From NCBI GenBank assembly GCA_050015055.1, contig JBEKCD010000001.1, positions 180,662 to 244,661 on the forward strand: a stretch of DNA of 64,000 nt. Direction: 5' to 3'. Every line of letters begins with the position of its first letter. The stretch's first letter is position 1. Of this stretch, positions 34,602 to 44,406 are shown in pieces. Position numbers and translations under genes: made by a program. Origin of the DNA: JBEKCD01 sp050015055 (GTDB lineage Archaea; Thermoproteota; Bathyarchaeia; Bathyarchaeales; Bathycorpusculaceae). Below the pieces are notes generated by a model that worked only from the letters and a program-made list of their open reading frames with translations, made no database searches and had not been told where the DNA came from.

Positions 34602-34841
34602 ATGGAGCCTAGCAAGAAGCCGTTGAACGTTCTTGTCAAGCAGTTGAACGCAGGAATTGCCGTAGTGCTGAAAAATGGCGGCGAATACAAGGGCAAGATG
34701 ATTAAGTGCGATGGTCACATGAACATTCTTTTGGAAGGAGCCACAGAGTCTAAGGATGACCAGCTGATCACGAACTATGGAAATGTTTTGCTGCGGGGAA
34801 ACAACGTCCTCTACATCATGCTGGACGTGCCTGTAAGGTAG
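34602..34841 (+). CDS. LSm (Sm-like archaeal) RNA-binding protein
   Basis: A 79-residue Sm-fold protein. Sm1 motif: NAGIAVVLKNGGEYKGKMIK, then CDGHMNILLEGA; Sm2: NYGNVLLRGNNVLYIML. Forms hexameric or heptameric rings that bind U-rich RNA. ATG 34602 is preferred over the TTG directly before it. A TATA box lies at 34546-34554. The 3' end overlaps the convergent Rio2 gene by 26 bases. Confidence 0.92.
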   Translation: MEPSKKPLNVLVKQLNAGIAVVLKNGGEYKGKMIKCDGHMNILLEGATESKDDQLITNYGNVLLRGNNVLYIMLDVPVR

Positions 34842-35736
34842 CATTACTTCTGGTTCCAGTGACGTATTCTATTGTTTCTTTAAGGTTAGCATTGAGCTTG
34901 TGTTTGCGCTTGAAGTATTTCAGAATGTTTTGAACGTCGCGTGTTAGTAGCTCTTCGGCGTTTGGATGTTCCTTGGTGACGTATTGGGGCCAGTCAATTA
35001 TCAGTATGTGTCTGTCGGGTTTCAGGATGATGTTGTATTCGCTCAGATCGGCGTGGATGATGCCTGCCTTCAGGTAGGCTTTTCGTGCGTTGCGGAGAAT
35101 CTCTCCCAGGATTTTGTCCGGTCTGGGTATTTCCTTGTATTCTGCGAGTTCTGCGCCTTCAATCATCCCCATGGCTACGACGTGGCGGTTTTGGCTTATA
35201 GGTTCTGGAACGGCTATGTGGTACGGGAAAAGGAGTTGCAGGGCCTGGTATTCCCTTTCTGCCGCAAGCCTAGACTGATAAAGCCAACTTGCACTGCGTT
35301 GTGTCGAATAGCTTCTTCTTCTGATGATTTGGCGAAAGCTGATTCTGCCTAGGCGATGGAATTTCACTGCTATACGTTCGCCATTGGGTTTCAGCGCGTC
35401 GTAAACGTCAGCTTCCTTGCCGACGCCCAGCGGTTTGCCGAAAGCTTCCAGCACGTTGGCTTTGACCAAACCGTTTATCGCGAGGCAATCATAACCGGCG
35501 TAGTTGAGAGTGTAGCCTGTGTAGGCCCCCCGCATTCGGTAGATTAGCCCCAGTTTGCTGAGGCGGTTTATCCGAAAGTCCGTGTCCCTTGCCAAGTCCA
35601 GCTTGGTGAATCTTGCTATTTGTTCCTTGGGAACGAATTCATGCTCGCTCATGGCCGTTTCTATAGCTTGGAGGACTCTGAAGTCCTCGTTCTTCAATTC
35701 GCGAAGCACGCTGACTGCAACATCGGCTGACGACAT
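34816..35736 (-). CDS. rio2: RIO2-type serine kinase
   Basis: A 306-residue atypical protein kinase used in late small-subunit ribosome maturation. N-terminal winged helix (DFRVLQAIETAMSEHEFVPK to about residue 85), then the RIO domain: nucleotide loop KPLGVGKEADVYDALK, IAVKFHRLGRISFR with the catalytic Lys, hinge MIEGAELAEY, catalytic loop GIIHADLSEYNIIL and metal-loop IIDWPQY. Order of domains is that of Rio2 rather than Rio1. Confidence 0.95.
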   Translation of the reverse strand: MSSADVAVSVLRELKNEDFRVLQAIETAMSEHEFVPKEQIARFTKLDLARDTDFRINRLSKLGLIYRMRGAYTGYTLNYAGYDCLAINGLVKANVLEAFGKPLGVGKEADVYDALKPNGERIAVKFHRLGRISFRQIIRRRSYSTQRSASWLYQSRLAAEREYQALQLLFPYHIAVPEPISQNRHVVAMGMIEGAELAEYKEIPRPDKILGEILRNARKAYLKAGIIHADLSEYNIILKPDRHILIIDWPQYVTKEHPNAEELLTRDVQNILKYFKRKHKLNANLKETIEYVTGTRSNATLQARPA

Positions 35737-35803
35737 ACATTCTATAGATAGTGCGCTTCACATTAAAAGCCAGAGCGCTGTTACTCGCGCGCAGTTCCTT
35801 CTT

Positions 35804-36793
35804 TTATGTGATTCTCAGCTTTTCCACTTCTTCCGTGGTCGGTCTGGCCACCTTCGTCGCCTTGTTTAAGCTGTTCTTTCCAAATCTTACCGAAACTTCA
35901 GAGCCTTTTTCGTCCGAGTAGTGGGCTGTTAGGCTTGCTGCTTTCTCGATAGCCTCTTTAGTTTTTGTTCCCTGAAGAATCGTGACTGGGCTGCCGCAGT
36001 TCGGAACTTCAAAGTAGTAGTCGCTCGGCGATTTCATTTGGACAAGAGCTTTGTTCTCAGATTCGTTTCTGCCGACGATTATCTTGTTATCCGTGAATCG
36101 GAAATGTCTGCCCAGTTTCAGCAGGGCTATGTCCTTCAGAGTGACTCGTTTCTTGTACTTGAATAGATCTCTCACCTTGTCTGCAAATTCTTTGTAGGTA
36201 AGTAGGCAACCTCCTGCTGGGCACGGGTAATCTGCTATGCTGAACACTTTGGCGAGTTCAATCTGTTTCTTTCTTGACCTGCCATGAACATCCAAGAGCT
36301 TGTGGCGGTCTACGAGTCCTCTTTTTTCAATGGACGTTTCGGGAAGCAGTCTCGCTGACAAAGGTCTCAACACCCTGTTTTTCAGCCCTGCTTCCTCTTC
36401 TATCATTTTCAAGGCCTTAAAGTGTTGGCTCATCGGTCTCTCGTCCAGCACTTCGCCCGTGAAGATAAACGAGGCTCCAGTTTCTCGTGCGTATTTCTTG
36501 GCTTTTTTTAGCATGAAGATTCTGCAATCGATGCAGGGGTTCATGTTTTTTCCGTAACCATGTTTCGGTTTTCTAACCACTCTCAGGTAGTCCTCGCCTA
36601 CACTGACGACTTTCAAGGGTATGTGAAATCTCTCTGCCACCGCTGAAGCTCCACATCCACCTTTACCGCAAAGGCAGAAGGGAGACACGAAATTTATTGC
36701 CTCAACGCTTATGCCTTGCTCAAGAAGTAGCTTCACCGCTAACGTGCTGTCTAAACCGCCTGACAAAAGTGCAAGAGCTTTATCTTTTTTCAT
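35804..36793 (-). CDS. PP-loop tRNA thiolation-like protein
   Basis: An ATP-pyrophosphatase of the MnmA/ThiI class. Starting at ATG 36793 (MKKDKALALL; another ATG is at 36808) it has about 329 residues. The PP loop is LLSGGLDSTLAVKLL. Cys pairs FCLCGKGGCG, NPCIDCRIF and YPCPAGGCLL suggest a bound Fe-S cluster and catalytic Cys. The C-terminal half (HFRFTDNKIIVGRNESE) is a nucleic-acid-like domain. Probably thiolates uridine in tRNA; the exact position cannot be told. Confidence 0.7.
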   Translation of the reverse strand: MKKDKALALLSGGLDSTLAVKLLLEQGISVEAINFVSPFCLCGKGGCGASAVAERFHIPLKVVSVGEDYLRVVRKPKHGYGKNMNPCIDCRIFMLKKAKKYARETGASFIFTGEVLDERPMSQHFKALKMIEEEAGLKNRVLRPLSARLLPETSIEKRGLVDRHKLLDVHGRSRKKQIELAKVFSIADYPCPAGGCLLTYKEFADKVRDLFKYKKRVTLKDIALLKLGRHFRFTDNKIIVGRNESENKALVQMKSPSDYYFEVPNCGSPVTILQGTKTKEAIEKAASLTAHYSDEKGSEVSVRFGKNSLNKATKVARPTTEEVEKLRIT

Positions 36794-36808
36794 TTCAGTG
36801 CTTAACAT

Positions 36809-37425
36809 TTTCAGGCCTTTATTTAAACACCTACGGCCAAGGTAGAGTCATTCGGCAAAATTGTAACTCAAAGACTTTGAGGCTTTTTTTGAGAGAAAAG
36901 GGTCAAGCTGGCCATCGCAACATAACAGATAGTCATAATTGCTGATAAGATTGTTAGTCCGCGAATGTCTGCCCATGCTGGCGCGAAGCATTTTTGCGCT
37001 AAATTCGGCTTAGCGCGCGCTGACGTCGGCGGCGATCGAACGTGAGCTATTCTTAGCCCGTCATGAAATGCGTTGCATTTGATGCATTTTGCAACGCTGA
37101 CATCAGACTATGGTGTCATACTAACCACTCTGGCCTCGTACCACGGGCAACTACATGTGATCCTTGGGTTTGTTACAATACACATTACATCTAACATTAC
37201 AAATAAGAGGTCTGGGTCGACTCTGAACGGTAGTCCAGCCTGTTTTTCTTCATGGTTTGTTACAGTACACATTACTTCTGACATTACAAGTGAAAAAGGG
37301 GGTCGACTTTGCTGGGCTATGATGCAGAAGGTGTTCCAGCATACTTGGATTAGTAGCGCGCGCGAGTAAAATCAAGTGGGGCTTGCAAGAGGATTTCTGG
37401 ATGCTGAACGGACAAGATGTTGTTT
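36809..37425. other. Gene-free region containing a composite repeat
   Basis: Holds the second TTACA element (37167-37306), two (GC)4 tracts (37013-37020, 37356-37364) and a hairpin GCGTTGCA/TGCAACGC (37070-37097). No coding frame I would defend. It lies between convergently and divergently placed core genes. Confidence 0.5.
37167..37306 (+). repeat. Composite intergenic repeat, copy 2
   Basis: Left unit (37167-37206) has TTACA at exact 12-base period three times. The centre forms AGGTCTGG/CCAGCCT followed by T5. The right unit (37254-37293) repeats the left with few changes and ends AAGTGAAAAAGGGGG then GTCGAC. Almost identical to the inverted copy at 50580-50716. Confidence 0.8.
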
Positions 37426-38346
37426 CTAAGGGATATGAATCTCCATTGCTGCAGCCATTATCAGATAGAAACCTGCCAAACCCTTCCAGGTACCCCATCT
37501 CTCGGCGATTTTGCGTGCTTCTTCACTTGAAATTTTCCTATCTCCGCAATAATAGTGTGAGATTGCTCTTCTGAGCCCTAGGTCATCAGCGGGGAACGCT
37601 TCCAGCCTCTGCATTCCTCTTACCATAGTAAGCTCGGCTGTCCAAGTGCCGATGCCTCTTATCCTATCAAGCTCTGCGATGATTTCATTTGCATCTTCGT
37701 AATCTTTGAACTTCTCGAGGCTTAGTTTCCCGTCAATTATCATCTTTGAGACATCTTTGATGTACTCTGCCTTTTTCTGACTCAGCCCACAACTGCGGAG
37801 TGTGTGAACGCTTGCAGAAGCGAGTTCTCGCGGGGTTGGAAAAGCGTGATAGGTTCCTTCGTCCAAGCTGAGCACTTCACCGAAGGATTTGATCAGCCTC
37901 TCTTCCATCATATTTGCTATGCTTAGGGAGATCTGCTGTTCAACGATCGAGTCGATTAATGCCTCAAAAACTGTTGGGGTTGTCGGGCTCTTCAGGCCTC
38001 TCAGTATGTGAGTCAAAACTGTCATGACGCTGTCCTCTTTAACTTGCTCGTAGAAGGGTTTGGGATCAAAGTCGAGGTTGAAGAGGGTGCGGATGACTTC
38101 TTCAGCCTTCTCTCTGTCACTGCTGGATATTTTTTGATTGGATTCCAGTTTTATTGGAAGTCTCGGCTGTTCAACCGTTCCCATAGTTGTAATGCACGCG
38201 AGTAGGAGCTTTTCGTTAACTCTTATTACTTGCCAGAACTTTCCTTTTTCATATTTCCGAATATGTGAGTCTCCGTCTGAAAAAATCCTGGCACTCAGTC
38301 TAAAGTCGAAGGGCGGAAGTGGGTTGACTGATGCGGTCGTGAACAA
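37426..38346 (-). CDS. AlkA-type DNA-3-methyladenine glycosylase
   Basis: Base-excision repair glycosylase of the HhH-GPD superfamily, 306 residues. N-terminal TATA-like domain, then FEALIDSIVEQQISLSIANM, the hairpin IRGIGTWTAELTM, and catalytic Asp in FPADDLGLRRAI. Removes alkylated purines. The final MAAAMEIHIP is unusually short compared with AlkA. No other repair genes adjoin it, though NurA-HerA are 3 kb away. Confidence 0.88.
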   Translation of the reverse strand: MFTTASVNPLPPFDFRLSARIFSDGDSHIRKYEKGKFWQVIRVNEKLLLACITTMGTVEQPRLPIKLESNQKISSSDREKAEEVIRTLFNLDFDPKPFYEQVKEDSVMTVLTHILRGLKSPTTPTVFEALIDSIVEQQISLSIANMMEERLIKSFGEVLSLDEGTYHAFPTPRELASASVHTLRSCGLSQKKAEYIKDVSKMIIDGKLSLEKFKDYEDANEIIAELDRIRGIGTWTAELTMVRGMQRLEAFPADDLGLRRAISHYYCGDRKISSEEARKIAERWGTWKGLAGFYLIMAAAMEIHIP

Positions 38347-38575
38347 AATCTTCTCCTTTCCCGTTCTTCGAATCTTTCTACAGTGCGGCTAAAAACGCTT
38401 TTCATCGCTGTAACAAGAATGTGCGTGCGAAACTGCGCTTTGCTCGCTTGAAGGCTATGAGGGCGCTCTAGAGGGCTGCAGAATTAGAATTGGAAGCTTC
38501 CTAGGGCATGCGCTCCTAAATAGAGGATTTTTAAATGCGAGGGTATGCATAGAGAACGGTAAAGGAGTTGTATTT

Positions 38576-39250
38576 GTGCGAATTGTGCTAAGGGTAGGCG
38601 GTTCGGTTGTGGCCACGCCTGTCAATCCTGAGCTGATTGGCGAATATGCAGACATGATGAAGGCTATGAGAACTCGAGGTTATCAGGTTGTGGTTGTGGT
38701 TGGTGGCGGCGCCTTAGCAAGGGAATTCATAGGTGTTGCGAGAAGCTTGGGGCTCAGCCAGAAGGATCAAGATGGAATTGCAATATCAGTTTCGAGGATT
38801 TTCGCTCAGTTGCTCCTGAAGAGGATTAGGAATTCGGGCTGCGAGGATGTCTCGGTAAGCGTCGAAGAAGCAGTCCGTTGCACGAGCGAGGGCAAGGTTG
38901 CGGTCATGGGCGGTTTGAAGCCGGGAATGACGACGGACGCCGTAGCGGCCTTGGTAGCTGAAGCGTTGAAAGCAGATTTGCTGGTGAAAGCCACTGATCA
39001 GGAAGGCATTTTCGACAAAGACCCTAAAAAACATGCAGACGCGGTGAAGCTTGACCACCTGAGGTTTCAGGACTTGGCTCGTGTTTGCGTGGAAGACAGG
39101 CATAAAGCTGGTATCCATCAAATCATAGATCCTGAAGGCATCAAAATCATGCAACGCACGAGAGTAAAAGTTGTCGTCGTGAACGGGTTCAATCCCAAAA
39201 ATGTGCTAGCAGCGGTTGAGGGCAAACGTGTCGGAACGTTAGTGGACTGA
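38576..39250 (+). CDS. pyrH: UMP kinase, archaeal type
   Basis: Amino-acid-kinase-fold uridylate kinase phosphorylating UMP to UDP, 224 residues. Motifs: MRIVLRVGGSVVATPVNPEL, VVVVVGGGALAREFIGVA, VAVMGGLKPGMTTDAVAALV and LLVKATDQEGIFDKDPKKH. GTG start with AAAGGAG about nine bases upstream. Length and the absence of the bacterial insert match archaeal PyrH. Confidence 0.95.
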   Translation: MRIVLRVGGSVVATPVNPELIGEYADMMKAMRTRGYQVVVVVGGGALAREFIGVARSLGLSQKDQDGIAISVSRIFAQLLLKRIRNSGCEDVSVSVEEAVRCTSEGKVAVMGGLKPGMTTDAVAALVAEALKADLLVKATDQEGIFDKDPKKHADAVKLDHLRFQDLARVCVEDRHKAGIHQIIDPEGIKIMQRTRVKVVVVNGFNPKNVLAAVEGKRVGTLVD

Positions 39251-39581
39251 GCTTGATTTTTCGGTTTTGATGTTCTGGAGCGTATATGGCGCGGTCGAAA
39301 TCAACTGGGTCGGCGCAAGCGGCGCAGGCTAGGTTCTAGTAGACCTAGTTGCAATAGTCTTCTGCGGAGGAGGCGCATTCACTGGAAACCAAGCAGCAGC
39401 CACAGGTGGTGGAATAACGATAACACGTCTTCCAACTCCGAGAGTCACTGCGCTTACCGTAGTCTTCGGCGCAAGAATTAGGCCCGCCTTTTGCGCTCTA
39501 CATGCTTGGCGAACCTCAAAACCCAAACCAGCAGAAGCCTTAAGATACGAGTAGAGCAGATTCCTACGCTGAGGTTTCACT
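39251..39581. other. Undetermined interval
   Basis: A plus-strand frame without a clear start runs through 39320-39560 (LVDLVAIVFCGGGAFTG near its start) and a minus-strand frame overlaps it. Neither shows a family I know, so I leave it unassigned. Confidence 0.25.
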
Positions 39582-40048
39582 GTGGGGAGGCTCTATCCAA
39601 AACAACCACTTGTCGGCGTCGGCGCAGTTTTGGTCTGTTCTGGCAACATCCTTCTTGAAAAAGAAAGAACGAGCCGGGAAAGGGAAAATGGAGTATCCCC
39701 GGCGGCATTGTAGAGCTGGGTGAGGAGGCAGAGCAAGCTACGGTAAGGGAAGTTAGGGAAGAAACAAACCTCACGGTGGAGAAGCCGGAACTCGTAGACG
39801 TCGTGGACAACGTGGAACTGGACGAAAATGGAAAGGTGAAGTATCATTTTGTCATAATCGACTATCTTGTGCGACTCAAAAGTGGAAGGCTCAAGGCTTC
39901 GAGTGATGCTGCGGAACTAAGATGGGTTAAACTGGACGATGTGGAGAACTATGCTCTGACTGGGACTTTTCGGGGATTTTTCGTCAAAAATTACGAAAGA
40001 CTAAAGAATTTTGATTCGTGCAAGCGCCAATCAAAGCGCAAGAACTAG
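39582..40048 (+). pseudogene. NUDIX hydrolase with one-base frameshift
   Basis: GTG 39582 follows GAGGT by six bases. The start (GRLYPKQPLVGVGAVLV) is the usual NUDIX opening. The reading frame slips at the A5 run 39658-39662; in the next frame the NUDIX box continues as GGIVELGEEAEQATVREVRE then ET and is intact (Gx5Ex7REVxEE). One missing A restores the whole protein of about 155 residues. This may be a true mutation or a sequencing error in the homopolymer. Confidence 0.8.
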
Positions 40049-40118
40049 GCCGGCTACATTCATGCCTCCGACTGGCACGAGAGTTTCAGAATGTCGGTGG
40101 ATGTTTCCATTTGTTCGT

Positions 40119-41585
40119 TTATTGATTGGTGGCGGATGTGAAGAAGAGTCTTGTTTCTCCCATTGTTTTCACGTCCAGAGCCTTGACTCTTGCGACTATT
40201 GGAAAGTCCCTCACAGCTCTCCCGAGTGCTAGGCAGTGGTGAGGTGGAAGGTCTCGGGCGATGGACCTTACTGTCTCAGCGTCCACGCGGGAGGCTCGGG
40301 AGACTACGTCCAGATCGTGTTCGTTTGTGAAGTTGAAGAGGAAAATGTTGTCGGCTTGGCGGTAGATGTTCTCGCGTATGGTGTCGGGCTGGTTGGTTAT
40401 GAACGTTGTGAAGATCCCGAAGTGGCGCATGCGAGTTACGATGTCGTCCCAATAGGTTTCACGAAGGTAGAGGTGTGCTTCTTCGGCGAAGAGGAATACA
40501 GCCTTGAGTTTCGAGTTGCTCAAAGATTCAACGAGTTTTCCCAGAACGTATTCAACCACTATTTGTCGATCAATAGATGAGGTATTTCGGAGGTTCATTA
40601 TTATGGCGCCGCCGTGTTCTCTGGTCTTAAGCAGGTACTCTTCGAGTGATGTGGCTTCGGCGATGTTGTCCGTGAAGATCCCTGAGTTGACAAGAGCATG
40701 GTAGCGGGAGAACAGAGCGTCACGGACGTGCTGGTTGCAGTTCCAGTTTCGGATTGTTTCGCCCAACTCATGGAGTGTAAGATTGTCCTTCTCTTTGAGC
40801 GCTATCCATATCCGTCTGAACTCGCGGGCGGATGTTCCTGGCAAGTGAAGTGCATGTATTAGAATTCCTAGCATCACGTGGAGGTTCAACTGTTTGAGGG
40901 CTAGCTTGAAGTTTTGTGAAGGCGTCAGGACGTGGATCTTGTCGTAGTTTGCGTTTCTCTTTCCGTCGCCTGTTAATCCGAGGCTCAGGTATTCGCCATT
41001 AAGGTCGAAGACCACTATCGTTGCTTTGTATCCGACTAGGTTTACCATTAGAAGCTTTGACAAGTGGGACTTGCCCGTTTCCTTTTTTCCAGTTATTATG
41101 TTCAATCTTCCGTCAAGCGACGTAGCGTCAATCGTTAGCAGCGATGAGTCTTTTGTTCCACCTATCACTATTGGAAGTTTGCCGTCAATCTTGGCGAGTT
41201 TCAGCAGAGTTGGAAGCGGAAGCTTTTTTATCGTCGACTGGGAACGTGAGGGAAGCCATGAGCTGCTCGGGTTCAAACTGTCATTCTCGGCTGTTGCACG
41301 GATTTTGCAGATGAGTAAACTGGCGTCCTGAATATACGAGATATGTGGGGCAATCTCCAAGGGGTCAACGTCTTCACCTTTGATTAATTCTCCCCCGTCT
41401 GGGAGGCTTCGAAGCAGTTCTTCAAGCACGCCGGGAATACTGGCAAACTGAACGTCGATGACCTGCACGATGAGTGCTCTTCCAGCATCGGCATCCTCGA
41501 CGAGCAGATAGTCGCCCTTCTCAACCGTCTCACCGGGGAAGCTTAAAATCTGAAGGATGTTGCCTTCTTTCCTGTAGAGTTTCAT
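40119..41585 (-). CDS. herA: HerA-type DNA translocase
   Basis: Hexameric FtsK/HerA ATPase that drives NurA nuclease in DNA-end resection, 488 residues. N-terminal HAS barrel (about 1-95), Walker A GKKETGKS (166-173), Walker B VFLFAEEAH (363-371), and the conserved TNQPDTIRENIYRQADNIF and C-terminal GRAVRDFPIVARV region. Its ATG overlaps the nurA stop, so the two are translated together. Confidence 0.9.
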   Translation of the reverse strand: MKLYRKEGNILQILSFPGETVEKGDYLLVEDADAGRALIVQVIDVQFASIPGVLEELLRSLPDGGELIKGEDVDPLEIAPHISYIQDASLLICKIRATAENDSLNPSSSWLPSRSQSTIKKLPLPTLLKLAKIDGKLPIVIGGTKDSSLLTIDATSLDGRLNIITGKKETGKSHLSKLLMVNLVGYKATIVVFDLNGEYLSLGLTGDGKRNANYDKIHVLTPSQNFKLALKQLNLHVMLGILIHALHLPGTSAREFRRIWIALKEKDNLTLHELGETIRNWNCNQHVRDALFSRYHALVNSGIFTDNIAEATSLEEYLLKTREHGGAIIMNLRNTSSIDRQIVVEYVLGKLVESLSNSKLKAVFLFAEEAHLYLRETYWDDIVTRMRHFGIFTTFITNQPDTIRENIYRQADNIFLFNFTNEHDLDVVSRASRVDAETVRSIARDLPPHHCLALGRAVRDFPIVARVKALDVKTMGETRLFFTSATNQ

Positions 41586-42607
41586 GAGTAGCCCTCTCCC
41601 TTGCCGAACAATCCGAACAGAAGCCTGTGCATGTCTGGCCTGTTGATGATTTGAAGCCCAAATCTCCTCGTGACAAAATGCTGCATCGCTAGCACTTCAT
41701 TAGCCGTGAACGTGCACAAAATGTGAGCCAGACGCAGAGTTTCAGGATAGCTTTCCGCAAACAGGTCGTTTCCTAGGAGTTTTTCAACGGCCTCGATCCG
41801 CGGCTCAGGCGGAACTTCTTTGTCTATGTCCAGTCTGAAAGCAAGGTTCCCCTTGGTCAACCTAGCCACATAAACGTCGCCGAGCAGGACCATTGGGGGC
41901 CTGAGCCTCAAGCCCTCTGTCTCAAGCAGAAAGGGAGGCTTGTGCTCCGGCAGCAGGTCTGTTATGAGGTGTCCGTTCACCCTCAGGTTCGTCATTTTCG
42001 AAAAGGCTAGAACGACGTTGTCTCCCTTTCTTGCTGTATCAAGTATTTCTTTCATTCGATGCGTTGGAGTTTCAGCGGTTCCTGCTGTTAATGAACCGTC
42101 GAAGAGTATCAGTCCGTTGTTCATGGTCTTCGCGGCCATCGTTTGAAGCCAACGTTCGAGGAGGCTCGCTATCCGTGTGTGCATCTGGAGAATGCTTGGT
42201 ACGCCTTGGTGGCTGTGCTCGTGTATGGAATTGAAGTACGTTCTTTCCAGCGTTTCGTAGACTTGTTTCTTGTTTTCCTCGGTGACGTGGAATATGAATG
42301 GCCCGAATCGCATGTACCTGTAGCGTCTGTTTTGCTTCCAAACGTTTGCACCCCTGACGGCTATCACGATGCCCGTGCTTGTTTCGCCAATCTTTATGGT
42401 CGACGTGTCCACGGCCGCGACGATTTTCTCCTCGCGAGATGGATTTAGAGGCAATGGTTCAAGCTTAAGCCTTAGTGTTCCGTCGTGCATACTTGCGTTG
42501 TTGAATTGTTGAACGCTTTGTTGATTTAGTTGAAATGCATGGTCGGGTGCATGTTTGAGTGAGTGCAAGCTTAATTCGATGAACTGACGGGGTAATGTTG
42601 TGTCCAT
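41582..42607 (-). CDS. nurA: NurA 5'-3' nuclease
   Basis: Nuclease partner of HerA. ATG 42607 gives 341 residues; an open frame continues 20 codons further to 42667. The RNase-H-like active site is visible: VAAVDTSTIKIGET with the first Asp, GLILFDGSLT with the second, and RLDIDKEVP near the C-terminus. Four-base ATGA overlap with herA. Divergent from the winged-helix gene at 42758. Confidence 0.9.
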   Translation of the reverse strand: MDTTLPRQFIELSLHSLKHAPDHAFQLNQQSVQQFNNASMHDGTLRLKLEPLPLNPSREEKIVAAVDTSTIKIGETSTGIVIAVRGANVWKQNRRYRYMRFGPFIFHVTEENKKQVYETLERTYFNSIHEHSHQGVPSILQMHTRIASLLERWLQTMAAKTMNNGLILFDGSLTAGTAETPTHRMKEILDTARKGDNVVLAFSKMTNLRVNGHLITDLLPEHKPPFLLETEGLRLRPPMVLLGDVYVARLTKGNLAFRLDIDKEVPPEPRIEAVEKLLGNDLFAESYPETLRLAHILCTFTANEVLAMQHFVTRRFGLQIINRPDMHRLLFGLFGKGEGYS

Positions 42608-42757
42608 GGTGGATTGTGGAAAGTTATATTTTGGTGTTGCTGCAATAGGGTATTGTTCAATCACCAAGATTCACCAATAGCCAATTGTTTAGGGAAGGTA
42701 TATTTAAGTGTTGCGCATGAACAAGATGCACAATACAATAAACAACAAGGTGAAAGG

Positions 42758-43159
42758 TTGGCAGACAAAGAAACAAAGCCGCCGATACGAGTAAAAATGA
42801 AGATAGGAGAAGTCGAATTCGAAATCGAATGCCAAGAAGACCAGCTGCAGTCGACGGTGGACAAAATACTTTCAACAGTAACCGACAAACTAAAAGAAAC
42901 ACCATTGATGACAGAAAGGGCCGCACAGCCGCCGAGGGCAGAAACCTGCAAGGGCATAATACAGAAGCTATGGGAGGAAGGCTGGTTCTCCACTGCAAAA
43001 GGCCTCAGCGAAGTCCACACCGAACTGGCAAGACGTGGGTTCCACTACGACCGCACTGCCGTCGCCCATGCTCTCATAGACCTAGTCAAAGACGGAATAC
43101 TGACGAGAGAAGGAAAACCACGCAGATATCAATACGCCCAGAAAAGGCCGCCTCCATAA
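42758..43159 (+). CDS. Beta-strand plus winged-helix paralog, member 1
   Basis: A frame open from 42614; the sensible start is TTG 42758, preceded by AAGGTG, or ATG 42797. A TATA box GTATATTTAA lies at 42697. N-terminal beta pair (MKIGEVEFEIECQEDQ), linker, then a winged-helix block AETCKGIIQKLWEEGWFSTA ending RYQYAQ. The same C-terminal block is in 49862-50353. Possibly a regulator; divergent from nurA-herA. Confidence 0.65.
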   Translation: MADKETKPPIRVKMKIGEVEFEIECQEDQLQSTVDKILSTVTDKLKETPLMTERAAQPPRAETCKGIIQKLWEEGWFSTAKGLSEVHTELARRGFHYDRTAVAHALIDLVKDGILTREGKPRRYQYAQKRPPP

Positions 43160-43253
43160 CCTACTTCATCCATCAAGTTTTCCCAACATGTCAGGCGGGC
43201 AGGTTTCTGTCGCCTGTTCAGCATTCTGAAAGCAGATAGGAAACACGAAAGAC

Positions 43254-43826
43254 TTAGTAGCCCATTTTCGCCCTGATTCTTGGAATGGTATCCTTCTGCA
43301 TCTGCATAAGACCGAAGGTTGTGATCCTGTATTTTTCGTCGGGAGTCTTCGCAGCTGTCTGGTTCTTGACCAGTTCTCCCAGCCGGGTGCTTGCAATCTT
43401 CGCGTCTTTGCCGAGCTTGCCCTGCAGTTCCTCTTTCGAAACCGCGTCTATTTCAGCATTGCCCAGCTGATGGGCAAGGTAACCTGCCAAAAGCAACAGG
43501 CTTAAGGTCTCGTTGTCTGTCAGCTTGTCCCTCGGAACAAGCAGGCATGGCCCTTCCTTCGCAAAAGCGATAAGGCCTTCAGAGTCTTTGGCCAGCTTCT
43601 GCAGGTCAACGTTCAGCATCAGCTTCTGTGCAACCTCAAAAGACGGCAAGAACTCGTTGAAAAACCTGTTTAAACTCGACCAAACCGATTCAACGCTTCC
43701 AGAAAACTTCTTCTCAACACTCCTATACCTGACCTCCACGGTTAACTTGTCCTTATCCTCGCTTCTGCGGCTCTGAGGGGGCTCTCTTTCGGAGGCGGCG
43801 CACTCTTCACCCATCTTCCATTCCAT
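43254..43826 (-). CDS. Beta-strand plus winged-helix paralog, member 2
   Basis: 190 residues. Basic/acidic N-terminus, then VEVRYRSVEKKFSGSVESVW, a middle block EGPCLLVPRDKLTDNETLSL and a C-terminal winged-helix-like segment ending IPRIRAKMGY. Its neighbour 43933-44406 shares the middle block (EGPVIVARENLTHYEAIGL) and the C-terminal pattern, so the two are tandem duplicates. Function unknown. Confidence 0.65.
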   Translation of the reverse strand: MEWKMGEECAASEREPPQSRRSEDKDKLTVEVRYRSVEKKFSGSVESVWSSLNRFFNEFLPSFEVAQKLMLNVDLQKLAKDSEGLIAFAKEGPCLLVPRDKLTDNETLSLLLLAGYLAHQLGNAEIDAVSKEELQGKLGKDAKIASTRLGELVKNQTAAKTPDEKYRITTFGLMQMQKDTIPRIRAKMGY

Positions 43827-43932
43827 CCTGCCAACTCTGATTGTTGGCGATGGTTAAAAAGCGTTGTTAAACGCCGTGACGAGGTGATTCAAATCAATAA
43901 AGCATGAGCTACGATGCGTTTGTAGAGGCTTT

Positions 43933-44406
43933 TCATTGGCCTATTTTGCTTTTGAGCTTGTTTAGAACGTCGTCTTCTACCCATCTCTCGCCCTGCATGG
44001 TGAGCTTGAACTCGGGTCTGTTCGGGTCCGGCTTGAACACTTGGCCCCTCTTGGTCATCTCGTTTAGGCGTGCGGGTACCATGCATTTTATTCCGCTTGA
44101 TTCTAGAAGTTTCGTTATCTGCGCTGCTGTGCTCTTCTTCCCCTCTGAGGCGTACAGTGTCAAACCTATTGCTTCATAGTGAGTCAGGTTTTCGCGGGCT
44201 ACGATGACGGGACCTTCGGTCGTAGACTCAACAATGCCTTTGAGTTGAGCGCCTGAGGGCATCAAACGGTTCTGGACGAAACCTCCAACCTTTTCCACGA
44301 AACCTTCAGGGAAAGCCTCAAGAATCTTCAGTATTTCCTGCGGGTTTTCAGCCTCGACAACGATTTCGCCGAAGGGCGTTTTAACTCGTACTTCAACCTT
44401 GATCAT
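43933..44406 (-). CDS. Beta-strand plus winged-helix paralog, member 3
   Basis: 157 residues with GAGGAG before the ATG. Starts MIKVEVRVKTPFGEIVVEAE, contains EGPVIVARENLTHYEAIGL (matching member 2), then a winged-helix block and the end LTMQGERWVEDDVLNKLK. All four family members begin with a similar two-strand piece. It could be an adaptor or transcription factor. Confidence 0.65.
   Translation of the reverse strand: MIKVEVRVKTPFGEIVVEAENPQEILKILEAFPEGFVEKVGGFVQNRLMPSGAQLKGIVESTTEGPVIVARENLTHYEAIGLTLYASEGKKSTAAQITKLLESSGIKCMVPARLNEMTKRGQVFKPDPNRPEFKLTMQGERWVEDDVLNKLKSKIGQ

Noticed and set aside
39329..39580. 83-residue minus frame and opposing plus frame
   Set aside because: Neither has a recognisable domain or good start; unresolved.
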